The notes: a model not told the origin generated them from the sequence alone. A stretch of DNA of 64,000 nt from Ectobius pallidus (GCA_964059195.1 CAXKWD010000003.1:194270174-194334173); one strand, 5' to 3'; positions 1-11,930 are shown, numbered from the stretch's first letter. Translations and numbers: made by a program.

Positions 1-101
1 ATACCATTTACGGACACTTTTAAATATATAAAAAAGAACATGCATTTTGCATACAATTCCAGGCTCTATTAATAATAATTGGTGTTGTGTATGTTGTACA
101 G

Positions 102-232
102 GAGAAGCAGAACAAAATGAATGCACAAGCCATAGCCATCACGCTGAGTCCTGTCATGCAGATGAGCCACAGGTTGATCACTGCTTTCCTGTGTCACTGC
201 AATTTCCTCTTCCCCGGCATCAAGCTCAACAA
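102..232 (+). CDS. RALBP1: RalBP1/RLIP76 internal exon, end of RhoGAP domain
   Basis: This exon encodes about 43 residues reading EKQNKMNAQAIAITLSPVMQ and onward to FPGIKLN. It matches the last helices of a RhoGAP domain, where the N-x-x-AIAI..SP segment is conserved in RalBP1. RalBP1 is a cytoplasmic and membrane-associated effector of Ral GTPases that carries GAP activity for Rac and Cdc42 and links Ral to endocytosis. The acceptor is a pyrimidine-rich ...gttgtacag ending at 101. The donor is gtaagt at 233, leaving two bases (AA) that pair with the first base of the exon at 7811 to make Lys. The catalytic arginine finger lies in exons before the window. The reading frame is continuous with all later exons. 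Confidence 0.88.
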
Positions 233-1570
233 GTAAGTTACATGTTAACCATTCACTAGTGTTAATGTTATGTTGTTATCAATAGAACAAGCCAAGTAGT
301 AATGTAAGTAAAAATAGAAGTGTTCAATTTAAGAATGAAATGAGTGTATAGGCTGGAAAGGATTATGAGAGTAGAAGTAAATTACTGATCTGAATGAATT
401 CATTGTTTCATCAGTCTTAACCCTTCGTGGGCAGCGAAGTTTTATGGCTGTGGGTGGAAGGCATTTGAAAAGAAAAAATAAGTTAATGAAAACCTATTGA
501 AAGTAACTTAAATCAGGCATTCATGCATAAAAACAATGTATACCTTGGATTTTTGCTGAATTCCGTCCCTAATCTGCTCCAGAAACAATTTTTATTATTT
601 TGCATGAAAATATTTATGCGGAAACGGCACAAGTCTCACTGAGAACATTATAAGTTTACATAGGCCTAGAGTAGGCCATGATTTTTAATTGGATCAGTTT
701 ATCAATCAAAATCAGAAGGCAGAACTGGCCCTTGCTGGCAAGCGCAGTGGCTCATATCGGCAACTTGGATATTTTAGTAGGTCCACATTTTTTTTCCCTA
801 CCTGTACACATAACAATACTGAGGCATTTTGATAGCATAAATAAAAGTACAGTCTTCTTGCTTGCCTGTTATGTAACAGCAGTGAATACCCAGTATGCCA
901 TCACATCGAATGATATTGGAGCAACAAGTGACACATATTTCTGGAATGGACGAACATAGAGGAAGAAAGTGAAACAGATTTTTTTTATATCTTCTTTTAT
1001 TAAAAAAAGTAACACATTTACAACAGGATACAGAGATCTTCATACCTTAAGTACATATAGATATAGGGGCATATAGATTTCAGAGTTACATATCATGTGT
1101 TGTCTTTGATATTTTAAGTCCTAGTTTAAAAAAGAAATGGTGACATACCACTGGATAGAAAGGTGTTAGTTATCTTTAATCCTTTCCTTTCATAATATTA
1201 TATGTGTGTGTGGTCAAATATTGTTTAACCCAATGATAACAGATAGCTGTGCAGGGTATTGACTCTCTTTCCTGGATTTGACAGCATTAGTAAGGGTAGG
1301 CATACTAAAAATTCTGTTTTTTATGGATGCACTGTATAGAAATCCTCTTGTGCCCTTGAGTATAACAAGTAAATAAAGTTTGTTAGCATAACAGAGGAAT
1401 TTGTTTCCTATTCTGAGGAGTATAAGAAAAAACCATTTAAAGGAGCAGAAAGTTAAGTCATGGCTGCTAAATTGTGCCCTATTTATTCCTGTTTGGATCA
1501 TTAAATTTCATCATAGTATATCATAGAATATCATACTATTTAGGAAGTTTATACAGTGAAGTAATTATTA

Positions 1571-2252
1571 TATATGAGGGTGAGACGGATAATAAGTTTC
1601 CCCTGGCGACTGTGTACAGAGGTGTGGATGAAAGACAAAAAATATAATGAAATATTAAAGTTAAGATGTATCTTTATTTTTCCACATAATTACCACATAC
1701 ATTGTGATATTTGTCATACCGCTTTAGAAGCTTTGAAAAGCCCTCCAGGAAAAAATCAGGGCTGTGCTTACAGAAGAAGCATCTGGTTCCAAGTTCTTCC
1801 TCTACTTCATCAATGGTGATATGCTGGTTCACTTTAATCATATCATCCACCATCCTGACATTTTCATCTGTAATAGCCGTGCACGTCCGTCCAGGTCTCG
1901 GTGTGTCCAGCACTTGCTGACACCCCTCACTGCATTGGCATCACCATCTCCGCACCATTTATTTTGACATCACATCTGGCACTTAGACTTCCATGAGGCG
2001 GTTATGGATTTCTGCTCCTGATACTCCCCATGCCCATTCATAGCAGACAACCGCTCTCACTTCTTCCTTTGTCCATGACGTCAAAACGCACCTTCTTTCC
2101 ATAGCTACAGACTAAGAGGCTAAATTGCAGTCAACTGATACCCATTGATGTATGGGTGTCTTTTGCGTTCAACCAATGTCTTCTTCCCCCCATTGCTGTT
2201 CGATTTCCTGGGGAAAAATAGAGGGGAAGCTTATTATCGAACTCCCTGTCGT
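1571..2252 (-). mobile_element. mariner-family element, decayed deletion derivative
   Basis: Terminal inverted repeats of about 30 bp share gataataag(t/c)ttcccct, left end near 1574-1604 and right end near 2222-2250. The minus-strand transposase remnant spans about 2102 down to 1674. Its start reads MERRCVLTSWTKEEVRAVV and continues with an AEIHNRLMEV helix-turn-helix segment, interrupted by stops. It then reads TDENVRMVDDMI, the conserved mariner linker, and passes almost directly to the C-terminal LLKRYDKY..CGNYVEK. Most of the DDD catalytic core is therefore deleted. The element lies antisense inside a RalBP1 intron. It cannot encode an active transposase. Confidence 0.82.
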
Positions 2253-2380
2253 AAAAATAATGAGATGGAATGTAACACACTAACTTCACTAAAATTGACT
2301 CTAACCTGGACTGCAGTTTCGAAGGAGTCTAACTGAGGAAGAAGTTAGTGTGTTCATTCAATCTCATTATTATTTTTATA
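2251..2380. repeat. hairpin MITE-like inverted repeat
   Basis: Arms 2251-2286 and 2341-2378 are inverted copies of a sequence containing taacacactaacttc, with about 55 bp between them. The outer ends pair aaaaataatgagat with atctcattattattttt. It abuts the right end of the mariner relic, so one may have inserted at the edge of the other. No coding sequence is seen. The RNA would fold into a stem of about 35 bp with a few mismatches. Confidence 0.7.
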
Positions 2381-3404
2381 TGAAAATATATATTTTTGTT
2401 TGTTTGTTGGAAACTGCAAGTAATGGGAAAGCATAAACACAGAAGACGAAGTTCTGAAAAAACATCAACTCCAACACAAATACCCAGCAGGAAAGCTTCA
2501 GATGGCATGGGGAATATAATATTGCAAGCAGAATTGGCAGAATGTAAAATAGCCCTTCAAAATTTTTCCTGATTTTGCATTGCATGCATGTTACTGTTTG
2601 CTGACTCTTACACTGTGGCTTTGCAAAAAGAAAAGAGTTTTGTGTGGTACCATACAATAAAGCGTTTTTAGCAAATTTGTTGATTACAGTAATAACATTT
2701 TATTCAAATATAGCTTCATCTATTTTGAGACATTTAAACTGACAGAAAGCTGGCACGTACCAGGAAATATGTCCGGTCCACAGGGGTTAGTCAGCCTGCA
2801 CAGATGCCTGTCAGCATTGTGTTAACTTGTTTCTAACCTGAACTGCTCTTTTAAACTTTAACATCCATTTTTCAAAATTGGGTATAAAGAGATATCCAAG
2901 TTTGAAATGCTACAGTAATGCACTTTCGCAGAGAGAGAATTCTTTCCAAGTAGTACGTACAGAAATAAATGCTGTATTGAAATTAAGAAGAAAAAATCTT
3001 TTCGTGGAGGCATGTAGCCACTTTGTACAGTGTGTCTCAGATAAACTGTTTGTGAGATAAACAAAATATTTTTCTTACATAATTTGGAATAATCATGACA
3101 CACAACATTATTACTGTAATTCCACTGCTTCCTACTATAGGTAGAGGAAGTATTGTGTTCAGCCCCCAAATTCGAAGTTGAGGTCTCTTGAATCCAAAAA
3201 TACTATTTTTGGAAACTTTTCTGTATGTGTATCTGTATGGATGTGTTTAACAGCCTACTCCAGAATGGAAAGTCATATGAAAACAAAATTTTGTATTTGA
3301 GTCAGGTATCTTCTGGGGGATGTGACACGAAGATTGGCAGTGACTAGGACCATAAAATAGTTGGGAAGGAAAAAAAAAGAAAAAAAAGAAAGAAAGAAAA
3401 AAAA

Positions 3405-3960
3405 ACTTTAGGCAGGCCTATAGGCTGAGGTACATTTCGAAGTGCTAAATCTTGCCTTATATGAGAGCTATCGAGAAACCAGTTATTGATTTGTAGAGTA
3501 CTCATCAAGAGCTTTTCAACGATACCCCATAAGACATGGTTTCAAAAATTTCGAATTTCCATTCCCCCCCACCAACCACCCCCACTCGTACCCCCAAAAC
3601 CCCCGAATCGTTGGTGTCACTGTGAACTCCATAGGGAGTACTCTAATTTTTTCAAACAAATTTTCCCTCTATACTTCATATGGGCCGAGATACAAATTTT
3701 TCAAAATTTCAACCCCCTCCCCCGACCCTCCCCTTGGGCAAATTTTGCTCATTAACGAATTTGTCCGAACTATTGGGCCTAGAAATAACATAATAAAATT
3801 TTGTTCAAATATCTTCAAAATTACGGCCGCTAGCGTGTAAAGATATGTATATATACAGAGAAAACATTTTATTGAATAAAATGAGCTGCTTGCTTCAAGC
3901 AAGTTGCCATAGACACAGCATACCCATCACAGATTTTTCTTCGAAATCTACCTAAAATGC
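3405..3960 (+). repeat. dispersed repeat family A, copy 1
   Basis: This is one of three long, closely similar copies; the others are near 5795-6525 and 10850-11590. Shared landmarks are aggcaggcctayaggctgag at the start, gtagagtactcatcaagagc, the C-rich block ccccctccc, gcggccgctagcgtgtaaag-like sequence before a TA tract, and ttcttcgaaatctacct at the end. The sequence gtagatttcgaag near the start is inverted at the end, so the family has subterminal inverted repeats. The short shared reading frame starting MICRVLIKSFSTIPHKTWFQ is interrupted by indels and is probably not a gene. Class unknown. Confidence 0.7.
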
Positions 3961-4540
3961 AAAATAAACATTGCATTTATGACCTTAAAACTGTGAAAAA
4001 ATTACTCACAATTTGAAAAAACGACCAATAAATTTACCATTATTACTTTTAATTAGTTTTTTAAAGTAATGAATTGCTGAAAACAATTTAATGGATGACA
4101 TTGCATTATATATGAATTTAGGATATAAAACACACTTGTTACTAAAAAAATAAGTAAATTTATACTATTTGGACACCCTTAGTAAAAAAGAAATTCTTTC
4201 TGAACTGGCATGTCCATCAACTTACCCCTAGTAAATATGTGGGATTTAAAAAGAAAGAAAAAAATCTATGGTGCTTACAATAAATCTTAATTAAAATGAA
4301 CTATGAACACTTGGTAGAAATTCTCAAATAAAAACGATTGTCTGAATGTAACGATTTGTACACTGAAAAGCTCCTCTCTACCATAACTGAAACATGACCT
4401 AAAAATGCTTAAAATAACTTTAAAATTGCCAAAAAGTGGCCTATCTCTTGAAAATGACAAAAGTTGCAAAAAACTGCAAAAACAAATTGCCCTTATTTAA
4501 TCAATTATTTCATGATACACATTTATGTATTTTCCAGCTA
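3955..4540 (-). mobile_element. truncated inverted copy of the tagggcaaggc hAT family
   Basis: The reverse complement resembles 4845-5420 and 27990-28600: shared blocks include atcatgaaataattgattaa, the cagacaacagacaat type block and caagtgttcatagtt. Neither terminal repeat is preserved. The left side runs into family A copy 1 at the shared sequence aaaatgcaaaataa. With the intact copy at 4771-5440 it makes a large imperfect inverted repeat with a gap of about 300 bp. Confidence 0.7.
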
Positions 4541-4770
4541 TATTTTAACATTCATATAAAAAAAAGATGCAAAATCGTCACTTGGGATGAATTTTCCTTA
4601 TTTTTAAGGGACTTTACCAGAAGAAAATTTTGGTTTTTCGTGATTTTCTCGAAAACAGCTCTAATAATTTTGTTTAAATTGTGTACATAGGGTGCATGTA
4701 CTAAGAGGTAAAACTTTTATATGAAACTTTTTTTTTTTTTTTTTTAAATTCTCTGTAGGATAGTTATAAG

Positions 4771-5440
4771 TAGGGCAAGGCATTTGATGATTTTGTATCT
4801 TTTTTTATATGAAGACTAAAAGATAGCTCTAATATATATATAAATGTGTATCATGAAATAATTGATTAAATAAGAGCAATTTGATTTTGTATTTTATTGC
4901 TTTATTTTCCATTTTTCGTCATTTTCAGGAGATAGATCATTTTGGGGCAATTTTAGGTTTTTTTTTTTTTCATTTTTAGGTCTTGTTTCAGAGGAGGAGA
5001 TTTTCCATGTACAAATCATTACTTTCAGACAACAGACAATCAATTTTATTTGAGAATCTCCGCCAAGTGTTCATAGTTAATTTTAATTCAGGTTTATTGT
5101 AAACACCATAGCAGTTTGTCTTGTAGCAATAAAGAATTATTTTTTTCTTTCTTTTTAAATAGCACATATTTGCTAGGGGAAATTTGATGGGCAATGTCAG
5201 TTCAAAAAGATTTTTTTTTTTTGCTAAGGTTGTCCAAGTAGTATAGATGTACTTACTTTTTTAGTAATAAAATAAGTGTGTTTTATATTTTAAATTCATA
5301 AATAATGCACTGTCATCTGTTACATTGCTTTTAGCAAATCATTACTTTAAAATACTAAATATAAGTAGTAATGAAAAATTGATTGGTAATTTTTTTTTTA
5401 ATTTTTTCATTATTTTATGGTCATTAAATGCCTTGCCCTA
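4771..5440 (+). mobile_element. non-autonomous hAT element (tagggcaaggc family)
   Basis: The ends are tagggcaaggcatttgatga and tcattaaatgccttgcccta, inverted with one mismatch. The element is flanked on both sides by the perfect 8-bp direct repeat gttataag (4763-4770 and 5441-5448). An 8-bp duplication and a TAGGG start are hallmarks of hAT transposons. There is no transposase; the interior is AT-rich with recurring short motifs such as attttcaggagatagatcat. A second copy lies at 27872-28633. Confidence 0.9.
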
Positions 5441-5794
5441 GTTATAAGCCACCCACTGTTTGTAGATATTCAGTTTTGTCTGGTGAATAATAAAGCTTTG
5501 CATCAGGTTGAAACATCTGAATATGTACTCTTTACAATATTGCTTCTTTTTCTGTATCAAAATGTGAAGTGCGAAAGATGTATTGGGCATGCTTAGATAA
5601 AGTAAGTTATGTGAGTGCAATAATCAGGTTTTATTTGGGTTGTGTATCCTTTGAGGATGCGATGTGATGTGGTAATGCCATTCTCTTCATTTTTATAACC
5701 AATTTACATGAAGCGGATGTCATGCATAAAATATTTTACTACATTTGGGCAGAGGAAGTTATGTGAGTTTCACATCAGATTTTTAAAAAATCCC

Positions 5795-6525
5795 TTTAGG
5801 CAGGCCTACAGGCTGAAGTAGATTTCGAAGTGCTTTTGGATTAATTTATTGTCGCTGCGCAGCACTCTTCTTCTTTAGCCTTGGCATGACAAACCCGAAA
5901 TAATAACTGCAAAAAAAGAGGAAAGAGCACTTTTTCAAACATTCAAATCTCGCCTTATTATGAGAACTATCGAGAAACTAGTTATTGATTTGTAGAGTAC
6001 TCATCAAGAGCTTTTCAACGATACCCCACAAGACGTGGTTTCAAAAATTTCAGATTTCCATCCCCCCCCACCCCCACTCGTACCCCCAAAACCCCCGAAT
6101 CGTTGGTGTCACTGTGAACTCCATAGGGAGTACTCTAATTTATTCAAACAAAGTTTCCCTCTATACTTCATAGGGGCCGAGATATAAATTTTTCAAAATT
6201 TCAATTCCCTCCCCGAGGCCCCCCCCCCCCTCGGGCCAATTTTGCTCATTAACGAACTTTTCCGAACTATTGGGCCTAGAAATAAAATAATAAAATTTTG
6301 TTCAAATATCTTCGAAATTACGGCCGCTAGCGTGTAAAGATATATATAATTATAAATATATATATATATATATAAATATCACCAAAAAATGTTTTGAACG
6401 GGTGGTGGTTTCATACCTAGGGAGGCATGAAACGTAAAGATATGAAAGAATTTTTCGAAAGTCATGACATGGTATCGATTGCAATAGGTAGATTTTTCTT
6501 TGAAATCTGCCTAAAAAATGGAACA
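5795..6525 (+). repeat. dispersed repeat family A, copy 2
   Basis: It begins ccctttaggcaggcctacag and ends near ttctttgaaatctgcct. It shares the core of copies 1 and 3, including the C-rich block and the TA dinucleotide tract at about 6340-6375, followed by gcatgaaacgtaaagatatg. A segment near 5845-5940 after gaagtgcttttgga has no counterpart in copy 1 and differs from copy 3, so this part of the family is variable. Confidence 0.75.
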
Positions 6526-7085
6526 TGCCTGTTTTCTTTAAGGTTTATGTTATCAAATAGAGTGTGGTGGAACAAGTTGAAGTATGAATATCCACACTCA
6601 CTTCTGTAGACATCACAGAAGGTGTTGTGGCCTTGTTCCAATGTTCAGTACTTCTCTGACATGTGTCGATAAGATGCTATCCCTTATAGAGAATAATTAT
6701 CTTCAATGTACGTTTATTGTTTAATATGGGAATTGTTTTCTTTCTTATTTAGCTTTTGCTATTAAGAAATGAAAATTAACATTCTACATAACAATGGTAC
6801 ATAGAGAAGAAATCGTGCCTTAAATGCATAAACAAACAATAACATGTATTTTAGTCAATGAGATAACAAGGACACAAATGATTCACTTTTGTTTGCTCTC
6901 AAATAGTCCTTTAATGAGGAATAATCCGATTTATTATTTAAATTTTTTTTAGCCTTTTTATTACTCAGGATGTTAATGAATAACACCAAAATATTTTACC
7001 AGCTTATAGAGGGGACATAGACAAGCAACTTTTATTATGAGATTTTTGCTCGATGATGTAAAATGTGTATGTTAAAAGGTATTAC

Positions 7086-7450
7086 AATTCGCGGGTGTGC
7101 GGGCAAAGAGAGTTATGTCCACTTTCTTGTTACTGAGAATTACAGTGACTTAACACACTTTACCGCCTCAACATCGCTTTAGAGATGGATAATCCCATGA
7201 GGCACACATCCATAACTACCGTACGTTTTTTAATATGACTTACCGGACTTAACACAAATGTAGAGAACATTTTTATTTTTAACTCTATGGACATATCTCA
7301 ATTTTTAAGGATGGTGAACTTAACTCTCTTTGCCCGCACACCCACGAATTAACACAAATGTAGAGAACATTTTTATTTTTAACTCTATGGACATATCTCA
7401 ATTTTTAAGGATGGTGAACTTAACTCTCTTTGCCCGCGCACCCACGAATT
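7086..7450. mobile_element. TIR MITE with a duplicated right end
   Basis: The left end aattcgcgggtgtgcgggca matches the inverted right end tgcccgcgcacccacgaatt with two transitions, and the match continues through aagagagtta. The element has no coding capacity. Its terminal 100 bp is present twice in tandem, so it effectively has two right ends. I see no clear target duplication, so the superfamily is undetermined. Confidence 0.75.
7251..7450 (+). repeat. 100-bp direct tandem duplication
   Basis: Units 7251-7350 and 7351-7450 are identical except for a38/g38 (position 7338 against 7438). Both begin aacacaaatgtagagaacat and end cccacgaatt. The near-identity implies a recent duplication. Confidence 0.95.
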
Positions 7451-7810
7451 AGGTGCTCATAAGTCATAAGGTTAACATTTTCATTAAATTGACTTCATGC
7501 CGCCTTAGTGATCGATAAAAATCTGATTCTTCATCATTCATCAATAGCTGTATTATAATTTAAAGGTTTCATAATCTTCAAAATTTACAAATCAATTTAA
7601 TGACTGCATTAGTTTCTTTTATTCAGTTACATTGGGTTCTAGAATTTTCTTGAAGTTGACCGTAGTCCATGACCCATGAAACCAGAGCCTATCACAGTGT
7701 TATGCTGAGGTACCTTGGTGGCATGATAGCACTTATCACTTCCTGCCTGTTGGTGGTAAGCATAATGAGGTTGGTGACCTTGGGTGGTGATACTCTTATC
7801 TCTTCCTCAG

Positions 7811-7994
7811 ATACATACCCCCACTGACAGCTGGCAGTCCGTCCCTTCCTGACACCCCGACTGGAATAGCAGACCAGCTGCGAAAACAGGAGTCCCTGCT
7901 GAACCAGATCCACAGGGAGATGAATGCAGGCTTTGTCTCAAAGCGCAAAGAGGAGCAACTGTGGGAGGTTCAGAGGATCATCACCCAACTCAAG
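7811..7994 (+). CDS. RALBP1: RalBP1/RLIP76 internal exon, post-GAP helical linker
   Basis: About 61 residues. It opens with a PPLTAGSPSLPDTPTGIADQ segment and continues with LRKQESLLNQIHREMNAG and KEEQLWEVQRIITQLK. The phrase RKQE.LLN..H.......KEE.LWEVQRI.T.LK is a signature of RalBP1 just C-terminal to the GAP domain, in the helical region that precedes the Ral-binding domain. The acceptor follows ttcctcag at 7810. The donor gtaaca at 7995 leaves a complete codon (phase 0). The next exon starts RKLR, completing the family sequence TxLKRKLR across the junction. Confidence 0.93.
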
Positions 7995-8024
7995 GTAACA
8001 CAGCGTTATGTTCATAGTAATTAT

Positions 8025-8639
8025 CAGGGCCTGGATTTTGATGACATGTCATCTTTTAACTGGAACATAATAGATGTTTCCTAGTAGTACAGATGTCTGA
8101 TCATGACTCGTAGTTTATAAGAATTGTATTTTTATGGTAATTTTTTGGCCATTTTACCCCTTTTTTATTTTTAGGTTATTTTTAGAGTTTAATGTTATTA
8201 TTTTGTCATTTTTTGGTTATTTTACCATCTTTTTTTCCACATTTCATATTTTTTGGTAATTTTTAAAATATAAATTCATTATTTTCTTATTTTGTGTAAT
8301 TTCTTGCAATATATAGAGTTCATGTGCATTTACTTACCACATTGAATATTAGCAGTACTCTAAATAAGGATAAATAAATATATCTTGTCATAATTTTAAT
8401 TTGGGTACAGAAAGACAACACGTTTGCTGTTTGCATTTAACTGTATATACCAATTAACTAATTACAAGCCTATGTAATTGGGCCAACAACATAAATGTAG
8501 AACAGATATAAATCTGATGAATAAACTAGCATTTTCATACAAATTTTTTTATCATTTTTGGGTCATTTTTTGGTATTTTTGCCATCATTCTATTAGCTCA
8601 TTTTTTAAAATATTTTAGGTCATCAAAATCCAGGCCCTG
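8025..8639. mobile_element. non-autonomous hAT MITE (cagggcctggatt family)
   Basis: The ends cagggcctggattttgatga and tcatcaaaatccaggccctg are perfect inverted repeats of 20 bp. The flanks gtaattat (8017-8024) and gtaattac (8640-8647) are an 8-bp target duplication with one mismatch. There is no ORF; the interior repeats motifs like ttttttggtaattttt. Confidence 0.92.
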
Positions 8640-9236
8640 GTAATTACCAGTGATATGTATAAGTATTTACTAATTCAACAGCTAGATGTTTTATTTAAAA
8701 GCAAAATAATTAAAACATACTCTTTATTAACACTGTCATCATTTTTACATAAATTACATGAATTACATCATTAAAAAAATCATGTTATTTTCAATGTTGA
8801 GCATATCAGGTTGGCGGTGATGGTGTAGTGATTTGCAGAAATGTGTTTCAAAGTAATAACAAAAGAAGTCATTAACAAAATAAAATAAATCAACAAAACT
8901 ACCTTATTACCCTTAATTTGAGCCGCACCTGCCTTTTTAACACTAAAGTAAAAAAAAAAAAAAAAAAGAATTAATCCCAAAGTGAAATAATAAACTGCCT
9001 CATTTACATAGCATTAAAGTAACACATTTCTTAGTTGGAATAGGCTTGAAAGAAGAAAAAGAAAGCATCAAATGACATAACTTAGGAAATTCCAATTTTA
9101 TTTTGCCAAATATTAAATGAAACTGACGGAAAAGAAAACAGAAATCTACTTTACCCTTTATATGATTATCAATGTTGAATTTCACGCTATTTTTCTGTTT
9201 TTCATAACTGCACTTCGAGTTACCATCAGTTTAAAA

Positions 9237-9669
9237 TAGGGTCGAGCATTGATAGCTGATGTTTTCTACATCGATGGAAAACAACTGATGTTTTTTGCTA
9301 CATCAATGTTTCTCCCCAACATTGCTGTTTTTAATATATACAGTATTTTTTAAAATTAATTTTAATAAATTATTGATAAATTGACATACTGAGTTGTATT
9401 GACAGAATATTGCTTTCAACAAAACAATAATGATTTATGGATTGCAGTTGCAGAGTCAGCCTGTGAGTTGAGTTTTCATGGAAATATTTCAGTCTGTTTA
9501 TGAATTTTGCCTAATTTTCTGAGACATGACTTTTTAAAAATACACATTAATGTTTTCCATCAAAGTACATCGATGTTTTCAGGTTGATATTATCGTCACA
9601 TTGATGGTTACCGTCAATTTTAACATTGATGGTGAACATCAATGTTTTAACTATTGATCCTCATCCCTA
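9237..9669. mobile_element. short hAT MITE with subterminal catcaatgtt repeats
   Basis: Perfect 8-bp duplication gtttaaaa lies at 9229-9236 and 9670-9677. The ends taggg(t/a).gag resemble each other in inverse orientation, but only loosely past about 10 bp. Near both ends are many short copies of acatcaatgttt or its inverse, the clustered subterminal repeats that hAT transposases bind. No coding sequence. Confidence 0.8.
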
Positions 9670-10609
9670 GTTTAAAATTACCATTATTTGCATTTCTTTG
9701 CATCTGAACAGCTCTTAGTACAGGAATATTCCATAATACCGCTATCAGAAATGACAAAATATGCAGAAGGTCATCAAACAACACTGATTTCTCATTGTTG
9801 TCTGTGCTCATACAGCGCCATTTGAAACATTCAAATGGCAATAATTTTTTTGATTTTCAATTGATTTTTTTTAAGCATTGTGGCTAGTAATATAATTCTT
9901 GTTGGTAATAGAGTGATGAAAATTATTATTGTTAAGATTATAATTATTTACTTTGTATTAACAACCTTTTTGATTGGAATTCAAATATACTTAATATACT
10001 ACGTAAATATTATCTACTACCTGTCTTTCCAGGATCACATACCATTTTGTGCTCCAATAACAGTTCTTTACAAAAAAGTAGTTGCATGACAGGGTGTTGC
10101 AAAATAACAGATTTACAAGAATAATATTAGGCTAAAAGATATTAATACAACAAAATTAATAAACAAACTAGAAAATTGGAGTGAAATACTTATAGTATCT
10201 GACAATGTGTTTCAGGTTTGCATATAAAGCTTTAAGTAATTATTTAAAATTTATACATTGTTCAGAATTCAGATATCATAATGATAGGTAGTATGGAAAA
10301 AGCCGTAATTTTAAAGATAGTCAGTGCTAGATTTTCAGCACACAAAATATGAAAAGCAATAATTCTATTCAGTATAAAAACTGTTAGAAGAGGAGGGAGG
10401 AGTGTCATTTGTTATTGAGGTAACTCTTTAGAGAATTAAAGCTACTTTAAAATATATTTTTAAAAGAACTCTCTGATTTTTTATCTGATATTTCTTTGGA
10501 ACAGGAGTAGTGTGATGATTTTTCATAAGTTGGGTGATTTGTTTTGTTATTTGTCCTGTTTCTCGTTTCTTAAGGATGAAGGTTGCCTTTCATTGTAAAC
10601 AAGTGTTTA

Positions 10610-11930
10610 CAGTGATACCTCGAGATACGAGTTTAATTCGTTCCGTAACCTTGCTCGTATGTCAATTTGATCGTATCTCAAAGCAATTTTCCCCATTGGA
10701 ATTAATTGAAATGCCATTAATCCGTTCCAGCCCCAAAAATGCTACCCCCAATTGTTTTTGTTACGTGTTTTGGAATACGAAAAATTGTATTTATAAATGA
10801 CAAATATTGTATAAAAACATAATAAAAGGGAATGTAAAGCAAAAAAAATCCCTTTAGGCAGGCCTACAGGCTGAGGTAGATTTCAAAGTGCTTTTGGAAT
10901 ATGATATAATATTCTGGGAGGCCGTGCGCAAGATCAGCAATGAATAAAATTAGCAAAGCCGCTAAACAAGACAAAATTATGATATGATAATAATTCTTTT
11001 AAGTGTTATTATTTTCAAACATTAAAATCTCGCGTCATATGAGAGCTATTAAGAAACTATTTATTGATTTGTAGAGTACTCATCAAGAGCTTTTCAACGA
11101 TACCCCACAAGACGTGGTTTCAAAAGTTTCGAATTTTCATCCCCCACCCCCACCCTCACTCGAACCCCCGAATCGTTGGTGTCACTGTGAACTCCATAGG
11201 GAGTACTCTAATTTATCCAAACAAAGTTTCCCTCTATACTTCATAGGGGCCGAGATATACATTTTAAAAAATTTCAACCCCCTCCCCCGACCACCCCCTT
11301 TGGGCCAATTTTGCTCATTAACGAACTTGTCCGAACTATTGGGCCTAGAAATAACATATTAAAATTTGGTTTAAATATCTTCAAAATTACGACCGCTAGC
11401 GTGTAAAGATATATATATATATATATATATATAAATATCACAAATTTTTTTTTGGACGGGCGGTGGTTTCGTACTTAGGGGAGCATGAAACGTAAAGATA
11501 TGAAAGAATTTTTCGAAAATCATGACATGGTATCCATTGCAATAGGTAGATTTTTCTTCGAAATCTACCTAAAAAATGGTTTTATAAAGTGTACATACAT
11601 ACATACATTGAGACACTTTCTTCGGATCCTTGGTTATAAAAAGAAATGTGATAAAGTATGTAAATGCACAAAAAGCGCAAAGCCCTAGAAAAACTTAGCA
11701 AAGATGCTTCGACAGCGAGGTAAACAAGCACACTGGGGGAATACGTGGGATAATGCGCGAGACGCACGAGGCGCAGGCGCAGTAAACTGGTGGGCCGGGT
11801 GCAGCGTCGCAGCTGGCCGTTCCTCGTATCTCAAATGTTGCTCGTATTTCAAAACAAAACTTCGCTCGCTCGACAGCTCGTATCTCAAATAACTCGTATG
11901 TTAGGGCACTCGTATCTCGAGGTACCACTG
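10610..11930. mobile_element. pogo/Tigger-like element, split by family A
   Basis: The ends cagtgatacctcgagatacg and cgtatctcgaggtaccactg are inverted, with one mismatch over more than 22 bp, and the element is flanked by TA on both sides (10608-10609, 11931-11932). The left interior tttaattcgttccgtaac is typical of pogo/Tigger-type MITEs. There is no transposase. About 740 bp of family A (10850-11590) sits inside, so this element inserted first. The right internal part (11690-11830) is unusually GC-rich. Confidence 0.85.
10850..11590 (+). repeat. dispersed repeat family A, copy 3 (nested)
   Basis: It starts ccctttaggcaggcctacag at about 10850 and ends near ttcttcgaaatctacctaaa, followed by a degenerate tail at 11582-11600. 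It carries the same core, C-rich block and TA tract (about 11410-11432) as copies 1 and 2, plus a private segment at about 10900-11010. Its position within a pogo-like element dates it as the younger insertion. Confidence 0.75.

Larger units (their letters stand above)
233..7810 (+). other. RalBP1 intron, 7.6 kb
   Basis: GT-AG intron that continues codon phase 2. It holds a mariner relic, a hairpin MITE, two hAT copies, two family A copies and a TIR MITE, listed separately. I see no gene or clear repeat in 240-1570, 2660-3400, 5450-5790, 6530-7080 or 7455-7800 beyond AT-rich sequence, poly-A and poly-T tracts. Confidence 0.8.

Noticed and set aside
418..440. ttaacccttcgtgggcagcg looked like a piggyBac left end
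   Set aside because: No inverted partner followed by TTAA was found within the next kilobases.
3486..3755. Recurring open frame starting MICRVLIKSFSTIPHKTW in family A copies
   Set aside because: Length and frame differ among the three copies owing to indels, so conservation is of DNA, not of a protein.
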